A stretch of 64,000 nt of DNA from Armatimonadota bacterium (GCA_022563855.1 JADFMN010000006.1:62001-126000); one strand, 5' to 3'; shown: positions 54,168-63,974, numbered from the stretch's first letter. The notes: a model not told the origin generated them from the letters alone. Numbers and translations: made by a program.

Positions 54168-54195
54168 TTGATATGTTAAGTGTGAAATATATGAT
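54168..54195 (+). promoter_or_regulatory. Promoter of the efflux operon
   Basis: TTGATA (54168-54173) and TATGAT (54190-54195) are 16 nt apart in an A/T-rich island that contrasts with the GC-rich surroundings. The first gene starts 13 nt after the -10 box. The AT-rich stretch is a natural place for the AbrB-type regulator to bind. Confidence 0.55.
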
Positions 54196-54207
54196 TTCGA
54201 GGAGAAT

Positions 54208-54468
54208 GTGAAAGTGAGCCAAGTAAAACCTGACGACTGCTTCTACGGATCGACCACTGTCGGCGAGCGGGGCCAAATAGTGATTCCGGCCGAGGCGCGC
54301 GAAGACCTGGGAATCCGACCAGGCGACAAGCTGCTTGTGATGCGCCACCCGGTCTACAAGGGCCTGATGATCGCAAAGATTGACGCCCTGAAGGGGTTTC
54401 TGGACGAGTTCTCCAGAGGGCTGGAACTACTCGACTCCGAAGTCGAAACCAGGGAGGAGAGCGGCTAG
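54208..54468 (+). CDS. AbrB/MazE/SpoVT-type transcriptional regulator
   Basis: An 86-aa protein with one swapped-hairpin DNA-binding domain: GSTTVGERGQIVIPAEAREDLGIRPGDKLLVMRHP, the classic G.I.IP...R..L.I..GD.L pattern. A C-terminal helix (about 58-80) may dimerise. It is the first gene of an operon with tolC, adaptor and RND genes, so it probably autoregulates them. GAGGAG lies just before the GTG; a second GTG at 54214 is also possible. Confidence 0.85.
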   Translation: MKVSQVKPDDCFYGSTTVGERGQIVIPAEAREDLGIRPGDKLLVMRHPVYKGLMIAKIDALKGFLDEFSRGLELLDSEVETREESG

Positions 54469-55790
54469 TGTTCGTCTTGTATGGGATCGCTGTGGCGATG
54501 AGCCAAGCTCAGGTGCCGCAGCTATCGCTGGAGCAGGCGCTGGAGATCGCGGCGAGCAACGCGTTTTCCGTTCGTCTCGCGACGGCCGATAGCGATCGAG
54601 CGCGCGAGCAAGCGAGCGAAATCGCCGGGCGGCTGAGTCCGTCGCTGAGGTTGACCGGGTCGTATATCAAGATCGGCGGCGCGATCACCGGCACGAACTC
54701 TGGAAATGCAGGTGGCGGCCTCCTTCAGGTGCCGGCAGTAGCATCCTCTCCGACGGATTTCAAGCAGTTGGAGTTGACCGTTACGCAAGTGATCGATATC
54801 CTCGGCGTGCAACGGAAGGGGCTTGCGGCGGCGCGGATGGCGCACAGAGCAAGCGAACAAATCGTTCAGGTTGAGAGGAACTCACTGAAGGAAACGGTCC
54901 GCCAGCAGTTCTTTGGGGTGTTGCAAGCCCAGGCGCTGGTCGCCGTTCAGCGTGACGAGTTGGAGAGCGCAAGGGCAAGGACGGCGAACGCCAAGATCCG
55001 ATTCGAGTTCGGCGCCGTCAGCAAGTTCGACGTTCTCAGGTTGGAGACGGAGGAGAAGCGGAGCGAACAGGCGCTGTTGGACGCTGAGGCGAACTTTGTA
55101 ATCGGCAAGCAAAACCTCAACAACGTGATCGGGCGCGCGGTTCAGACTGAGTTTTCGCCGGGAGAGGTCGCTGGCGTGCCGACGGTTCGCGTTTCGCCGG
55201 ATAGAGCGGTCGAATTGGCGTTCCAACGACGCCCGGTACTGGCCTCTCTGGAGTTTGCCCGAAGTTCGTCGCGGCTGACCCGGCAGATGGAGGAGGGAGC
55301 TCTGAAGCCTTCTCTGATGATCAGCGCCCAGTTCCGCAGGATTATCGATCCCTTGCCCGGGCAGCCGGCTAACGGTGCATTTGCGCTCGTGTCGCTGAGC
55401 TTTCCGCTTCACGACTCTGGCGCGACCAGATCGCGCGTACGCGCGGCGCAGGATGCCGAGGATCGCATTTCGATTCAGGTTGAGCAGGCGAAGCTTGCGA
55501 TCTCCCTGGACGTGCGGAGGGCGATAACGCTAATGGAGACTGCCGGCAAGGCGCACGACGTTGCGTTGAGCGGATACGAACTGGCAAGAGAGGCGCTGCG
55601 ATTGGCGCAACTTCTGTACGACGAAGGCGCAGGAATACTGCTGGATGTGACGACGGCGCAGTCGGAGCAGACGCGGGCACAAGCATCCGTCGTGACGACG
55701 CGGTACGAATTCTGGAGGGCGTACGCGGCTATTCAAAAGGCGGTTGGCATTGATGACTTGCGGGAGTTGGCGATGGAGGTGACGAATTGA
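54468..55790 (+). CDS. TolC-family outer-membrane efflux channel
   Basis: A 440-aa protein with a short signal sequence (MFVLYGIAVAMSQAQ) followed by LSLEQALEIAASNAFSVRLA, the typical OEP repeat start. Long amphipathic helices follow: EQIVQVERNSLKETVRQQFF and ARTANAKIRFEFGAVSKFDVLRLE. The second OEP half contains LREALRLAQLLYDEG-like and LLDVTTAQSEQTRAQ segments. It forms the outer-membrane tunnel of the tripartite pump. The GTG at 54468 overlaps the previous TAG by 1 nt, with GGGAGGAG upstream. Confidence 0.9.
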   Translation: MFVLYGIAVAMSQAQVPQLSLEQALEIAASNAFSVRLATADSDRAREQASEIAGRLSPSLRLTGSYIKIGGAITGTNSGNAGGGLLQVPAVASSPTDFKQLELTVTQVIDILGVQRKGLAAARMAHRASEQIVQVERNSLKETVRQQFFGVLQAQALVAVQRDELESARARTANAKIRFEFGAVSKFDVLRLETEEKRSEQALLDAEANFVIGKQNLNNVIGRAVQTEFSPGEVAGVPTVRVSPDRAVELAFQRRPVLASLEFARSSSRLTRQMEEGALKPSLMISAQFRRIIDPLPGQPANGAFALVSLSFPLHDSGATRSRVRAAQDAEDRISIQVEQAKLAISLDVRRAITLMETAGKAHDVALSGYELAREALRLAQLLYDEGAGILLDVTTAQSEQTRAQASVVTTRYEFWRAYAAIQKAVGIDDLRELAMEVTN

Positions 55791-57241
55791 AACTAGGACG
55801 ATTCTTTGTAGTGATGCTGGTTGTAGGAACGGCCCTCGCTGGCTGCGTCGATCGCAAGGCACAGGAGCAAGCGCGTGATACCGAAAGCCTGATCAAAGAC
55901 CCAACGGTGTTGGTCAGCGTTATGACCGTCGCCAGCGCGGCGGTCGAGGATACGCTTGAGGTGACGGGCAGCATCCAGACCTCGGAAGACGTGCAAGTAA
56001 GCGCAAGCGTTTCCGGCCTGTTGGCGGCCGTTTACGTCCGCGACGGAGAAAACGTTTCCGCTGGCCAGATCATTGCGCAGCTCGCTGACAACGACTACCG
56101 CACGCAGGTAATGCAGGCACGGGCGCAGGTAGCGGTCTCGGAGTCTGCGCTGAGCCAGGCTGAATCTGACGCGGCTATCGGTCCGATGAAGAGCGCGGCG
56201 ACCGTGGAGGCCAGCGAGTCGAAGCTTGCGCAGGCGCAGGCCAAGCTTGACAAGCTCGTTGCAGGTTCTCGCCCCGAGGAGAAGCGGCAGGCGCAGGCGA
56301 TGGTCGATAAAGCGAAGTCAGACCTCGACACGGCTCTTTTGGCACGAGACAGGGCACGCAGGCTGAAGGCAGAGGGTGCGATCTCACAGTCCGACTTGGA
56401 GCAGGCCGAAAACGCCTATGCCTCTGCGTCGAGCGCGTACGAATCAGTGGAGCAGGGGCTTGAACTCGTGCTGAACTCGTCCAGGCAAGAGGACATCGTC
56501 GCTGCGGAGCAAGAGGTGCGCGCCGCGACAAACCAGGTTGCGATCGACGAAGCGACTCAGCAGCTCGACGTTCTCTTCGCGCAGCGGGTGCAGTCGGCGA
56601 AGAGCAGTCTTGAGCTAGTGCAGCATACGCAGCGACGAGCGGAGATCGCGCTGGCCAGCACAAAGATCTATGCGCCGTTCGCCGGTCGGATATCCGGGAA
56701 TCCGCTACAGGCAGGCGCCTACGTCTCACCAGGCGTGACGATCGCGCGGATCATCGGCGTGAGCGGTGCGTACTTCGAGGCAGAGGTGCCCGAGTCGGAC
56801 ATCGCAAAGATCGAGATCGGCTCTGTGGCGCGCGTTGTGATCGGAGCGCTTTCTGAATCGGAGATCAACGGCACGGTTTCGGCGGTCAACCCCGTAGCGA
56901 CCGAAACGGGGAGGCTGTATCTCGTGCGGGTCGCGCTCGGGCAGCTGCCAGCGCAGATAAAAGCTGGCATGTTCGGCAGGGCGATGGTCGTGATGCAAAC
57001 GCGAGACGGTGTGCACGTCGTGCCTTCGGACGCGATCATCCGCCGCGGAGACGACGCGTTCGTGTTCCTGATGGACGGCGACTCTGCAGTTCGTGTATCT
57101 GTCCAGCTCGGGCCATCCGCTCAAGGCTCAACGGAGGTCCTCGGTCTTTCGGACGGCGACGTGCTCATCGTCAAGGGGCAAGATCAACTCGGTGACGGAA
57201 CGAAGGTCCGGCTGCAGTCCGCAGCAGATTCTGCGGAGTAG
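55787..57241 (+). CDS. RND efflux periplasmic adaptor (membrane fusion lipoprotein)
   Basis: A 484-aa protein with lipobox ALAGC, the barrel/lipoyl half-motif VSASVSGLLAAVYVRDGENVSAGQIIAQL, and a long helical hairpin (about 105-280). The second lipoyl half is AEIALASTKIYAPFAGRISG, and beta-barrel segments follow. The hairpin is longer than in AcrA, fitting a long channel partner. The TTG at 55787 overlaps the TolC TGA. It links the RND pump to the TolC channel. Confidence 0.92.
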   Translation: MKLGRFFVVMLVVGTALAGCVDRKAQEQARDTESLIKDPTVLVSVMTVASAAVEDTLEVTGSIQTSEDVQVSASVSGLLAAVYVRDGENVSAGQIIAQLADNDYRTQVMQARAQVAVSESALSQAESDAAIGPMKSAATVEASESKLAQAQAKLDKLVAGSRPEEKRQAQAMVDKAKSDLDTALLARDRARRLKAEGAISQSDLEQAENAYASASSAYESVEQGLELVLNSSRQEDIVAAEQEVRAATNQVAIDEATQQLDVLFAQRVQSAKSSLELVQHTQRRAEIALASTKIYAPFAGRISGNPLQAGAYVSPGVTIARIIGVSGAYFEAEVPESDIAKIEIGSVARVVIGALSESEINGTVSAVNPVATETGRLYLVRVALGQLPAQIKAGMFGRAMVVMQTRDGVHVVPSDAIIRRGDDAFVFLMDGDSAVRVSVQLGPSAQGSTEVLGLSDGDVLIVKGQDQLGDGTKVRLQSAADSAE

Positions 57242-57244
57242 TCG

Positions 57245-60200
57245 ATGGGGATCACGAAGCTCGCGATAGAGAGGCCGGTCTTCATTCTGATGGTGATGGT
57301 GCTGATCGTGATGATCGGCATCATGGGCTACCGCAGCATGCGGCTAGAGGAGAACCCGGACGTCTCGTTCGGAATGATCACAGTTTCGACGAGCTATCCG
57401 GGCGCTGGCGCCGAAGAGGTCAACAACCTGTTATCGCGAGAGATCGAGGAGTCCATCTCAGGAGTAGCCGATCTAGTCGAGGTCACCAGCACATCGCAGG
57501 AAGGCGTGTCAGTCGTCGTACTGCAATTCGAGGTCGGTACTGACATGGATGTTGCTTTGAACGACGTCCGGTCCAAAGTCGATACGATCTTGGGCGAACT
57601 GCCGGACGCTGCGCTAAAGCCAGTCATCGAAAAGATTGATACGACCAGCGAACCGATTCTGTACTTCACGATCAAGAGCGACACGCACAACAATCGCGAC
57701 CTGCGAGATCTAGCCGAGAACGTATTGAAGGACCGGTTTGCGCGAATCCCCGGCATCGCGAGCGTAGGAGTTGACGGCGGAGACGTCCGCGAGATACAAA
57801 TTCAGATCAAAAAGGACGCGCTGATTCGGTACGGGATCGGCATTCTCGACGTGCAACAAGCCGTCGTTGCCGCATCGCTCAACGTACCCTCGGGTCGGAT
57901 CACGTCGGGCGCGCAAGAGTTCACCGTCCGGGTAATCGGTGAATTTCAGACTCCGGACGACATCGGAGAGATGTATCTCACAATCTCTGAAAGCGGACCG
58001 GACGGCGCCACGCGCAAAATTCAGCTGAAGGACGTCGCCACTGTGGTCGATGCAAACGCAGAGCGTAGAACGTATGCCAGGCTCGACGGCTCGGATTCTG
58101 TCACGATCGTCGTCCAGAAAGCTAAGCAGGGCAACGCTGTCGAGATTGCTAACGCAATTCGACGCACTCCCGTCGCCGGTTTCCCGAACATGCTCGCGCA
58201 AATGGAGGACGAGCACGACGTTGAGTTCGTAGTCACGCGCGATTTGGGAGTGAATATCAAGGACTCGTTGTTCGACCTGCAGTTCGCGCTGTTCTTCGGA
58301 ATCGTGCTCGTGACGGGCGTCGTTTACTTGTTCCTCCATAACGTCCGCGGAATGCTGATCGTGGCTATAGCGATCCCGCTTTGCATCTTTGGCACGCTGA
58401 TCGTGCTGTGGGCGACCGGTTTCACGATCAACAACATGACGATGCTGGCGCTGTCGCTTGCGGTCGGCGTGCTGGTCGATGACGCAATCGTCGTCATTGA
58501 GAACATCTACCGGCATCTGGCCATGGGCGAGGAACCGGTCGAAGCTGCGATCAACGGGCGCATGGAAATCGGTCTGGCGGCGATCGCGATCACTCTCGCC
58601 GACGTCGTCGTATTCGTCCCGATTGCGTTCATGGGCGGGATCGTCGGACAGTTCTTCAAGCCGCTGGCGATCGCGTTTGCTGTGACGGTGCTGTTCTCAC
58701 TGTTCGTCTCGTTCACGGTCACGCCGATGCTGGCGTCGCGCTGGTACCGCAAGGACGAGGACTGGGAGCATCCGAAGGGTCCGTTCGCCGAGTGGTTCGA
58801 AAGAGGCTTCGGCAATTTCAAAGACGGTTACGGCAGGGCGCTCAAGTGGTCGCTCAATCATCGTTGGTATCTTTTTGGCGGAGGATTTGCGGCGCTCATC
58901 TCTGTATTCCTCTTGATTTCGACCTCGGGGATGAAGAGTCCCGGCGACGTGTTCGGGAGCATGTTCCTAATGGTGCTCTTCGCGATCTCGATCGTGCTTG
59001 CGATCGCAGTCTTTACCATCACGTTCTTAAGAAACGTCTGGTCGCTCAAGAGACGGCGGACAGTTTTCGTAGGAAGCATGGTCGCGCTTGCACTTGCCTG
59101 CGTGGTCATCCTGCCGATGCTGCCTGACGAAGTCAAGAGTAAGATTCCCTTTCATATCGCAGACATGCAGCTGCCAGCGCTTGCGATCATTGGACTGGTT
59201 TTGGGCTGGCTCGTCGCGTTAGTCGCTACTTTCCTCTATGCACTCATAGCCAACTTTAGACCGAGACATGCTAGATATACGACTCTAGTCTCAGGCTTGG
59301 GGTTTGTTAGCGCTTTCGCGTTGGTAGCTGTTGGCGGCCAACAGTTTGGAGCTTGGAAGGATGAGTCCGTATTCAAGTTTGCGTTCATGCCACCGACTGA
59401 TGGGGGCCAGGTCGAGATCGGAATAGAACTGCCTCCTGGATCAACGCTCGCCGAGACAGAGGCAGTGGTCGCTTACGTCGAGCAGATAGCCATGCAGCAT
59501 CCAGAGGCAGAGTACGTTACGTCTGGAGTCGGGCGGCAATCCGGCGGCGGTTTCTCGGTCGGCAGCACCGGTACGAACTACGGGCGTATCAGCGTCAACC
59601 TGTACGGCAAGAAGTCGATCATCGATTCGCTGATGTTTTGGAAAGAAAGTGACGAGCGGTTGCGTACAGTCAGCGACACTTCTGTCGGGGGGGAACTGTT
59701 GCAGCAAATTGGACGTTATCCGGGTGCCAAGATCACGGTTGCGGCAAGTAGCGGACAGGCGTTCGGTCGGCCTATTCAGATGTCGTTTCGGAGCAACGAC
59801 GGCGAAGCGCTGATCGGTACCGCGACCGATATTCGAGATCGACTTGCGCGAGGCGAGATCGATGGCGTCGTTTCACCTGACATGTCGTCCAAGCCTGGCA
59901 AGCCTGAGTTTCAGGTCTTGCCACGACGTGCGCGCATGGGCGACGCGGACATCACAGTCGCTGAGCTGGGCGCCGCCATGCGCGTGCTCTACGAGGGCGA
60001 CGATCAGGCCAAGCTCCGCGTGCTGGGCCGCGAGTACGACATCCGCGTGATGTTGGACGTCGAAGACCGGAACGACGTGAACGTGCTCCAGCAAGTTCCC
60101 ATTCGATTCAGCGACGGTCGCCCAATATATCTGTCGGAAGTTGCGACGATCCGGCGCGCTCAAGGCGTCGACAAGATCGATCGGCGCGACCGAGTTCGGG

Positions 60201-60949
60201 AGGTTCAGGTAAGCGCAGACCTGCTGCCGGGGTTCGCAGCTGGAACCGTGCAGCGAGACATCGACATTTGGATGGAAGAGCAGGGTCTGATCCGCGACGG
60301 CGTCGAGTACAAGCCACTGGGGCAGGCGGACATTCAGGCCCGGGAGATGGGGTATCTGTTCGGCGCGCTCGGGCTGGGAATCGTGCTCGTCTATATGCTG
60401 CTGGCGTCGCTCTACGACAACCTCATGTACCCGTTCATCATCCAGCTCGCTCAGCCGCAGGCGCTGGTCGGCGCGATTCTGGCGCTGATCATCACCGGCA
60501 AGACGCTGAACATCGTTGGAATGATTGGAATTATCGCACTTGTTGGACTGGTCGGCAAGAACGCGATACTTCTGGTTGATTACACGAACACCCTTCGTGC
60601 GCGTGGGCTTGAGCGGTTTGATGCTCTGGTCGAAGCGGGTCGCACGAGGCTTCGACCGATCATGATGACCACGCTCGCGCTGATCTTCGGCATGCTGCCG
60701 GTCGCGCTGGCGATCGGACGCGGATCGGAGTTCCGCGAGACGATCGGCATCACGATCATCGGCGGAGTGGCTCTCTCGACGGTCCTCACCCTGCTGATCA
60801 TCCCTTGCTCGTACTCGATCTTCGACGATTTATCCGAGAAAATCCGTGGAAGGATGCGTCGCGATGAGCCCGGAGGTCCGCCGGATCGTGGAACCCACGC
60901 GCCGGATCTGGAATCAGAAGCGCAGGCGGCTTCCGGCGTCGAAGGATAG
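57245..60949 (+). CDS. RND efflux transporter with extra transmembrane segments
   Basis: A 1234-aa protein; AcrB-type pumps are about 1030-1050. The typical RND start LAIERPVFILMVMVLIVMIGIMGYR, the porter domain SYPGAGAEEVNNLLSREIE, and TM4 with its proton-relay aspartates (LALSLAVGVLVDDAIVVIENI) are present. The C-terminal half contains REMGYLFGALGLGIVLVYMLLA and GLVGKNAILLVDY. Between about residues 560 and 700 there is extra sequence with about four hydrophobic segments, placed before the usual FMPPTDGGQ entry to the second porter domain. So it probably has about 16 rather than 12 helices. Substrate unknown. Confidence 0.9.
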   Translation: MGITKLAIERPVFILMVMVLIVMIGIMGYRSMRLEENPDVSFGMITVSTSYPGAGAEEVNNLLSREIEESISGVADLVEVTSTSQEGVSVVVLQFEVGTDMDVALNDVRSKVDTILGELPDAALKPVIEKIDTTSEPILYFTIKSDTHNNRDLRDLAENVLKDRFARIPGIASVGVDGGDVREIQIQIKKDALIRYGIGILDVQQAVVAASLNVPSGRITSGAQEFTVRVIGEFQTPDDIGEMYLTISESGPDGATRKIQLKDVATVVDANAERRTYARLDGSDSVTIVVQKAKQGNAVEIANAIRRTPVAGFPNMLAQMEDEHDVEFVVTRDLGVNIKDSLFDLQFALFFGIVLVTGVVYLFLHNVRGMLIVAIAIPLCIFGTLIVLWATGFTINNMTMLALSLAVGVLVDDAIVVIENIYRHLAMGEEPVEAAINGRMEIGLAAIAITLADVVVFVPIAFMGGIVGQFFKPLAIAFAVTVLFSLFVSFTVTPMLASRWYRKDEDWEHPKGPFAEWFERGFGNFKDGYGRALKWSLNHRWYLFGGGFAALISVFLLISTSGMKSPGDVFGSMFLMVLFAISIVLAIAVFTITFLRNVWSLKRRRTVFVGSMVALALACVVILPMLPDEVKSKIPFHIADMQLPALAIIGLVLGWLVALVATFLYALIANFRPRHARYTTLVSGLGFVSAFALVAVGGQQFGAWKDESVFKFAFMPPTDGGQVEIGIELPPGSTLAETEAVVAYVEQIAMQHPEAEYVTSGVGRQSGGGFSVGSTGTNYGRISVNLYGKKSIIDSLMFWKESDERLRTVSDTSVGGELLQQIGRYPGAKITVAASSGQAFGRPIQMSFRSNDGEALIGTATDIRDRLARGEIDGVVSPDMSSKPGKPEFQVLPRRARMGDADITVAELGAAMRVLYEGDDQAKLRVLGREYDIRVMLDVEDRNDVNVLQQVPIRFSDGRPIYLSEVATIRRAQGVDKIDRRDRVREVQVSADLLPGFAAGTVQRDIDIWMEEQGLIRDGVEYKPLGQADIQAREMGYLFGALGLGIVLVYMLLASLYDNLMYPFIIQLAQPQALVGAILALIITGKTLNIVGMIGIIALVGLVGKNAILLVDYTNTLRARGLERFDALVEAGRTRLRPIMMTTLALIFGMLPVALAIGRGSEFRETIGITIIGGVALSTVLTLLIIPCSYSIFDDLSEKIRGRMRRDEPGGPPDRGTHAPDLESEAQAASGVEG

Positions 60950-60955
60950 CGGCGC

Positions 60956-61603
60956 TTACTCGTCGAACTCTAAAATGAGCTGTGGACGGAGCTTCTCTTC
61001 CGCAGATCGCGAAAAGAACTTGTACAGTGCGCCGTCGGCGCCTTCCGGCGCGATCGACGACGTCAGTGCCAGCGCGATGACCTTCGACTTCCCAGAAGCG
61101 GCCTTCGCAAGCGCAGCGCCAAAGTCGACTTCGCCTTTAAGCAGGTTGATCTCTATCGCGAACGGCTCGCCGTCGTCTGACGGTCTTGCTGACTGTTGCC
61201 CGACGATCGCTTTCTTGCCGGATTCCGGCGTATAGGACGCCGCCGAAGCGAACGACCACCGCTTTTCATCGAAACCTGACTCAGCCATCCGAACCTCTAA
61301 GGGGCTGTCTCGCGATTCGCCGCGAGTAAAGCCGGCGTCCGCGTCGTGCATCAGCCGCAGCACGGCGCTCTTCAACTTCTTGCCGTCGATCGATATCTCG
61401 CTCAAGTCGAATTGAAGCAGGCTGAAGGAGAACCCGCCCATCTCGATATCGCCGACCGAATCGACGCCGTCGCCCCACGCTCGCAGGTAGAGGTCGTCGG
61501 TCTGATCGACGGCGTGCGGATACACCCAAATATCGTCAGTCGGTTCGAGGGTCTGCGGCGCCATCAGGGCCAAAACGAGCAGGCAACTGGTCACGCTGTC
61601 CAT
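60956..61603 (-). CDS. Secreted DNRLRE-like protein
   Basis: A 215-aa protein with a signal sequence (MDSVTSCLLVLALMAP). After it, DLYLRAWGDGVDSVGDIEMGGFSFSLLQFDLSEI and KLKSAVLRLMHDADAG fit the DNRLRE or carbohydrate-binding-like jelly-roll pattern (LLxFDLS, L+LxxxDxG). The C-terminus LRPQLILEFDE is also typical. The ATG at 61603 gives the signal peptide. Its end converges on the RND gene with a 6-nt gap. Confidence 0.7.
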   Translation of the reverse strand: MDSVTSCLLVLALMAPQTLEPTDDIWVYPHAVDQTDDLYLRAWGDGVDSVGDIEMGGFSFSLLQFDLSEISIDGKKLKSAVLRLMHDADAGFTRGESRDSPLEVRMAESGFDEKRWSFASAASYTPESGKKAIVGQQSARPSDDGEPFAIEINLLKGEVDFGAALAKAASGKSKVIALALTSSIAPEGADGALYKFFSRSAEEKLRPQLILEFDE

Positions 61604-61648
61604 TGTACGTCGAACCTGGCGACGCTTGCTCTGCCACAATCAGGCTTG

Positions 61649-63970
61649 ATGCACGCGCTGGACACACTCGAGTTCGACGTGATCCTCGAACAGCTGGCGA
61701 ATCACTGCGATACGCCGGTTGGTCGCGAGCGTGCGGGCGGGTTGCTTCCGTCGTTCGACGATGACGAGGTCTGGCGTCTGATCGGCCTGACGGAAGAGGC
61801 GCTGGAGCTGCTTGATGTGCAGCCGATTTCGTTCTCTGGGATCGGCGATGTGGCGCAGGCGGCTCAGCACGCTGCAAAGGGCGGCGGAATCGACGGAGCC
61901 TCGCTGTGGCGCATCGGCGAGTCCCTCAAGGTCATGCGCGCGGTCAGAGGCACGCTACATTCGAGGCGCGATGAAGCGGAGAAGTTGTGGGCCATAGGAG
62001 AGCATCTCCCCAGCCTTCCGGAGCTGGAGTCCAGGCTACTGACTAGCCTCGACGGGGATGGAAGCGTCAGGGACGAGGCCAGCGCCGAACTCCAGTCAGC
62101 GCGAGGGCGGATCGGAAGCCTGCAATCTCGGATCCAAGACGGAATGCAGAAGTTTGTGTCCGGCAAGTTCAGAACTCTGCTCAGCGACCCGCTGTTCACG
62201 CAGCGCTCGGGCCGGTACGTGCTGCCGGTGAAAGCAGAGAACAAAGGCAAGATCAAGGGCATCGTGCACGACGTGAGCGCCAGCGGGCAGACCGTGTACG
62301 TCGAGCCGGAACAGATCGTCGCGCTCGGCAACGAACTGCGCGAAGCGGAAGCCGCAGAGAGGGCAGAGGTCGCGCGGGTTCTGTCGGAGCTCTCTGAGAT
62401 GGTAGGCGACTGCGCGGAAGACGTCATCCTCGGCTTGGAACTCTCGGCGGAGCTTGACTTGATCTTCGCCAAGGCGCGCTACGGCGCGGGTTCGGGAGGT
62501 GTGATTCCGAAGCGCGAGAAGGGCACGTACCTCCGGCTAGAGCTTGCGCGCCACCCGTTGCTCGACCGGAAGACGGTCGTGCCGCTGACGATAGATTTTG
62601 GTCGCGAGCACGACGCGGTGCTGATCACCGGGCCGAACACCGGCGGCAAGACCGTCGCAATCAAGGCCATAGGGCTGAGCGTAGCCATGGCTCAGAGCGG
62701 GCTGATGCCGACGGCAGAGGCGGTGCGGCTAGGAACTTTCACACAGATTTGGGCCGACATCGGCGACGAGCAGTCTATGCAGCAGTCGCTGTCGACGTTC
62801 AGCGCGCACATCAAGAACATTGCAGCGGCAATAAAGCACTTGGTACCGGGCGCGCTGGTGCTGCTCGACGAACTCGGCGCTGGTACCGATCCCGCAGAAG
62901 GAGCTGCTCTGGGCCGCGCGATCCTGCTGAAGCTCCAGCAGGGCGGCGCTTGCGTCATCGCCAGCACGCACTACGGCGAACTAAAGCTATTTGCCGAAAA
63001 CACGGATCGCTTCATGAATGCGTCCATGGAGTTCGATCAGAAGTCGCTGAGGCCGACCTACAGACTGATGGCAGGAGTGCCCGGATCGAGCCACGCGATG
63101 ACGATCGCAGAGCGATACGGCGTGCCAAGCGACGTAATCGCGGAGGCGATGTCGGGAGTCAGCGAAGAGGAGCTGGACGTGGCCAAAATGATCGAGAGGC
63201 TGGAGGTCGCAGAGAGGCGGGCGCGAGGTGCGCAGAGCGAGTCCGACCGTCTGTCGGCAGAGCTTCGAGAGCTCAAACGCCATGTGGAGGCGCGGGAGAG
63301 CAAAGCTCAGCAAGCGATAACCAACGCACGAGCAGAGGCGGCCGAAGAGATGCAAGACGCGCTTGCTGAAATGCGCGAGGAGACGAGCGCCGTGCTCGAT
63401 ACGTTGAAAGCCAGCGGTTCACAGCGCGAGCTCGACGAGGCGAGAGAGAAGTTGAAGCGCATTCAAGCTGAGGGCGCTTCAGCGGTCGAAGAGTTCCAAC
63501 CCGAGCCTGAGACTCGCGAGCCGCTCGAAGTTTCGCCAGGGATGTCGGTTCGCGCTGTGAATCTGAACCAGACGGGAGTCGTTGTTGGCAAACCTCGGGG
63601 CGGCTCGGTGCAAGTCCAGATCGGATCGATGAAGATAACGATTAAGCTGAATGATCTGGAGGAGGTCGTCGAGCGCCCCAAGGCGCGCCGCTCGTCCACC
63701 GGGATGCGCGCGGAAAAGAGCTTGTCGGTCAGCAGGGAGATTCATTTGAGGCGAAAACGGGCCGAGGACGCCAGGGAAGATCTGGAGAGGTTCATCGACG
63801 ACGCCGTACTCGCCGGATTGTCCAGTGTGCGCATCGTACATGGAAAAGGCGGTGGCGCACTGCGTAAACTGACGGATGAGTTGCTGCGCCGCCACTCAGC
63901 CATCAAATCGCACAGGCTCGCAGATGTCTCTGATGGAGGCGACGGAGTGACCGTAGCACAGCTGAAGTGA
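61649..63970 (+). CDS. mutS2: MutS2 (RqcU-type) ATPase with degenerate Smr domain
   Basis: A 773-aa protein. The MutS2 N-terminal core has GRYVLPVKAENKGKIKGIVHDVSASGQTVYVEP. The ABC-type ATPase has Walker A GPNTGGKT, EQSMQQSLSTFSAH and Walker B LVLLDELGAGTDPAEG. A coiled coil (about 510-610) and a C-terminal Smr domain with IVHGKGGGALRK follow. The Smr LDLRG-type motif is replaced (EIHLRRKRAEDA), so endonuclease activity is doubtful. MutS2 acts on collided or stalled ribosomes or on recombination intermediates. The ATG at 61649 follows CACAAT by 8 nt. The frame opens far upstream, but that part is the antisense of the previous gene. Confidence 0.93.
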   Translation: MHALDTLEFDVILEQLANHCDTPVGRERAGGLLPSFDDDEVWRLIGLTEEALELLDVQPISFSGIGDVAQAAQHAAKGGGIDGASLWRIGESLKVMRAVRGTLHSRRDEAEKLWAIGEHLPSLPELESRLLTSLDGDGSVRDEASAELQSARGRIGSLQSRIQDGMQKFVSGKFRTLLSDPLFTQRSGRYVLPVKAENKGKIKGIVHDVSASGQTVYVEPEQIVALGNELREAEAAERAEVARVLSELSEMVGDCAEDVILGLELSAELDLIFAKARYGAGSGGVIPKREKGTYLRLELARHPLLDRKTVVPLTIDFGREHDAVLITGPNTGGKTVAIKAIGLSVAMAQSGLMPTAEAVRLGTFTQIWADIGDEQSMQQSLSTFSAHIKNIAAAIKHLVPGALVLLDELGAGTDPAEGAALGRAILLKLQQGGACVIASTHYGELKLFAENTDRFMNASMEFDQKSLRPTYRLMAGVPGSSHAMTIAERYGVPSDVIAEAMSGVSEEELDVAKMIERLEVAERRARGAQSESDRLSAELRELKRHVEARESKAQQAITNARAEAAEEMQDALAEMREETSAVLDTLKASGSQRELDEAREKLKRIQAEGASAVEEFQPEPETREPLEVSPGMSVRAVNLNQTGVVVGKPRGGSVQVQIGSMKITIKLNDLEEVVERPKARRSSTGMRAEKSLSVSREIHLRRKRAEDAREDLERFIDDAVLAGLSSVRIVHGKGGGALRKLTDELLRRHSAIKSHRLADVSDGGDGVTVAQLK

Positions 63971-63974
63971 ACCT

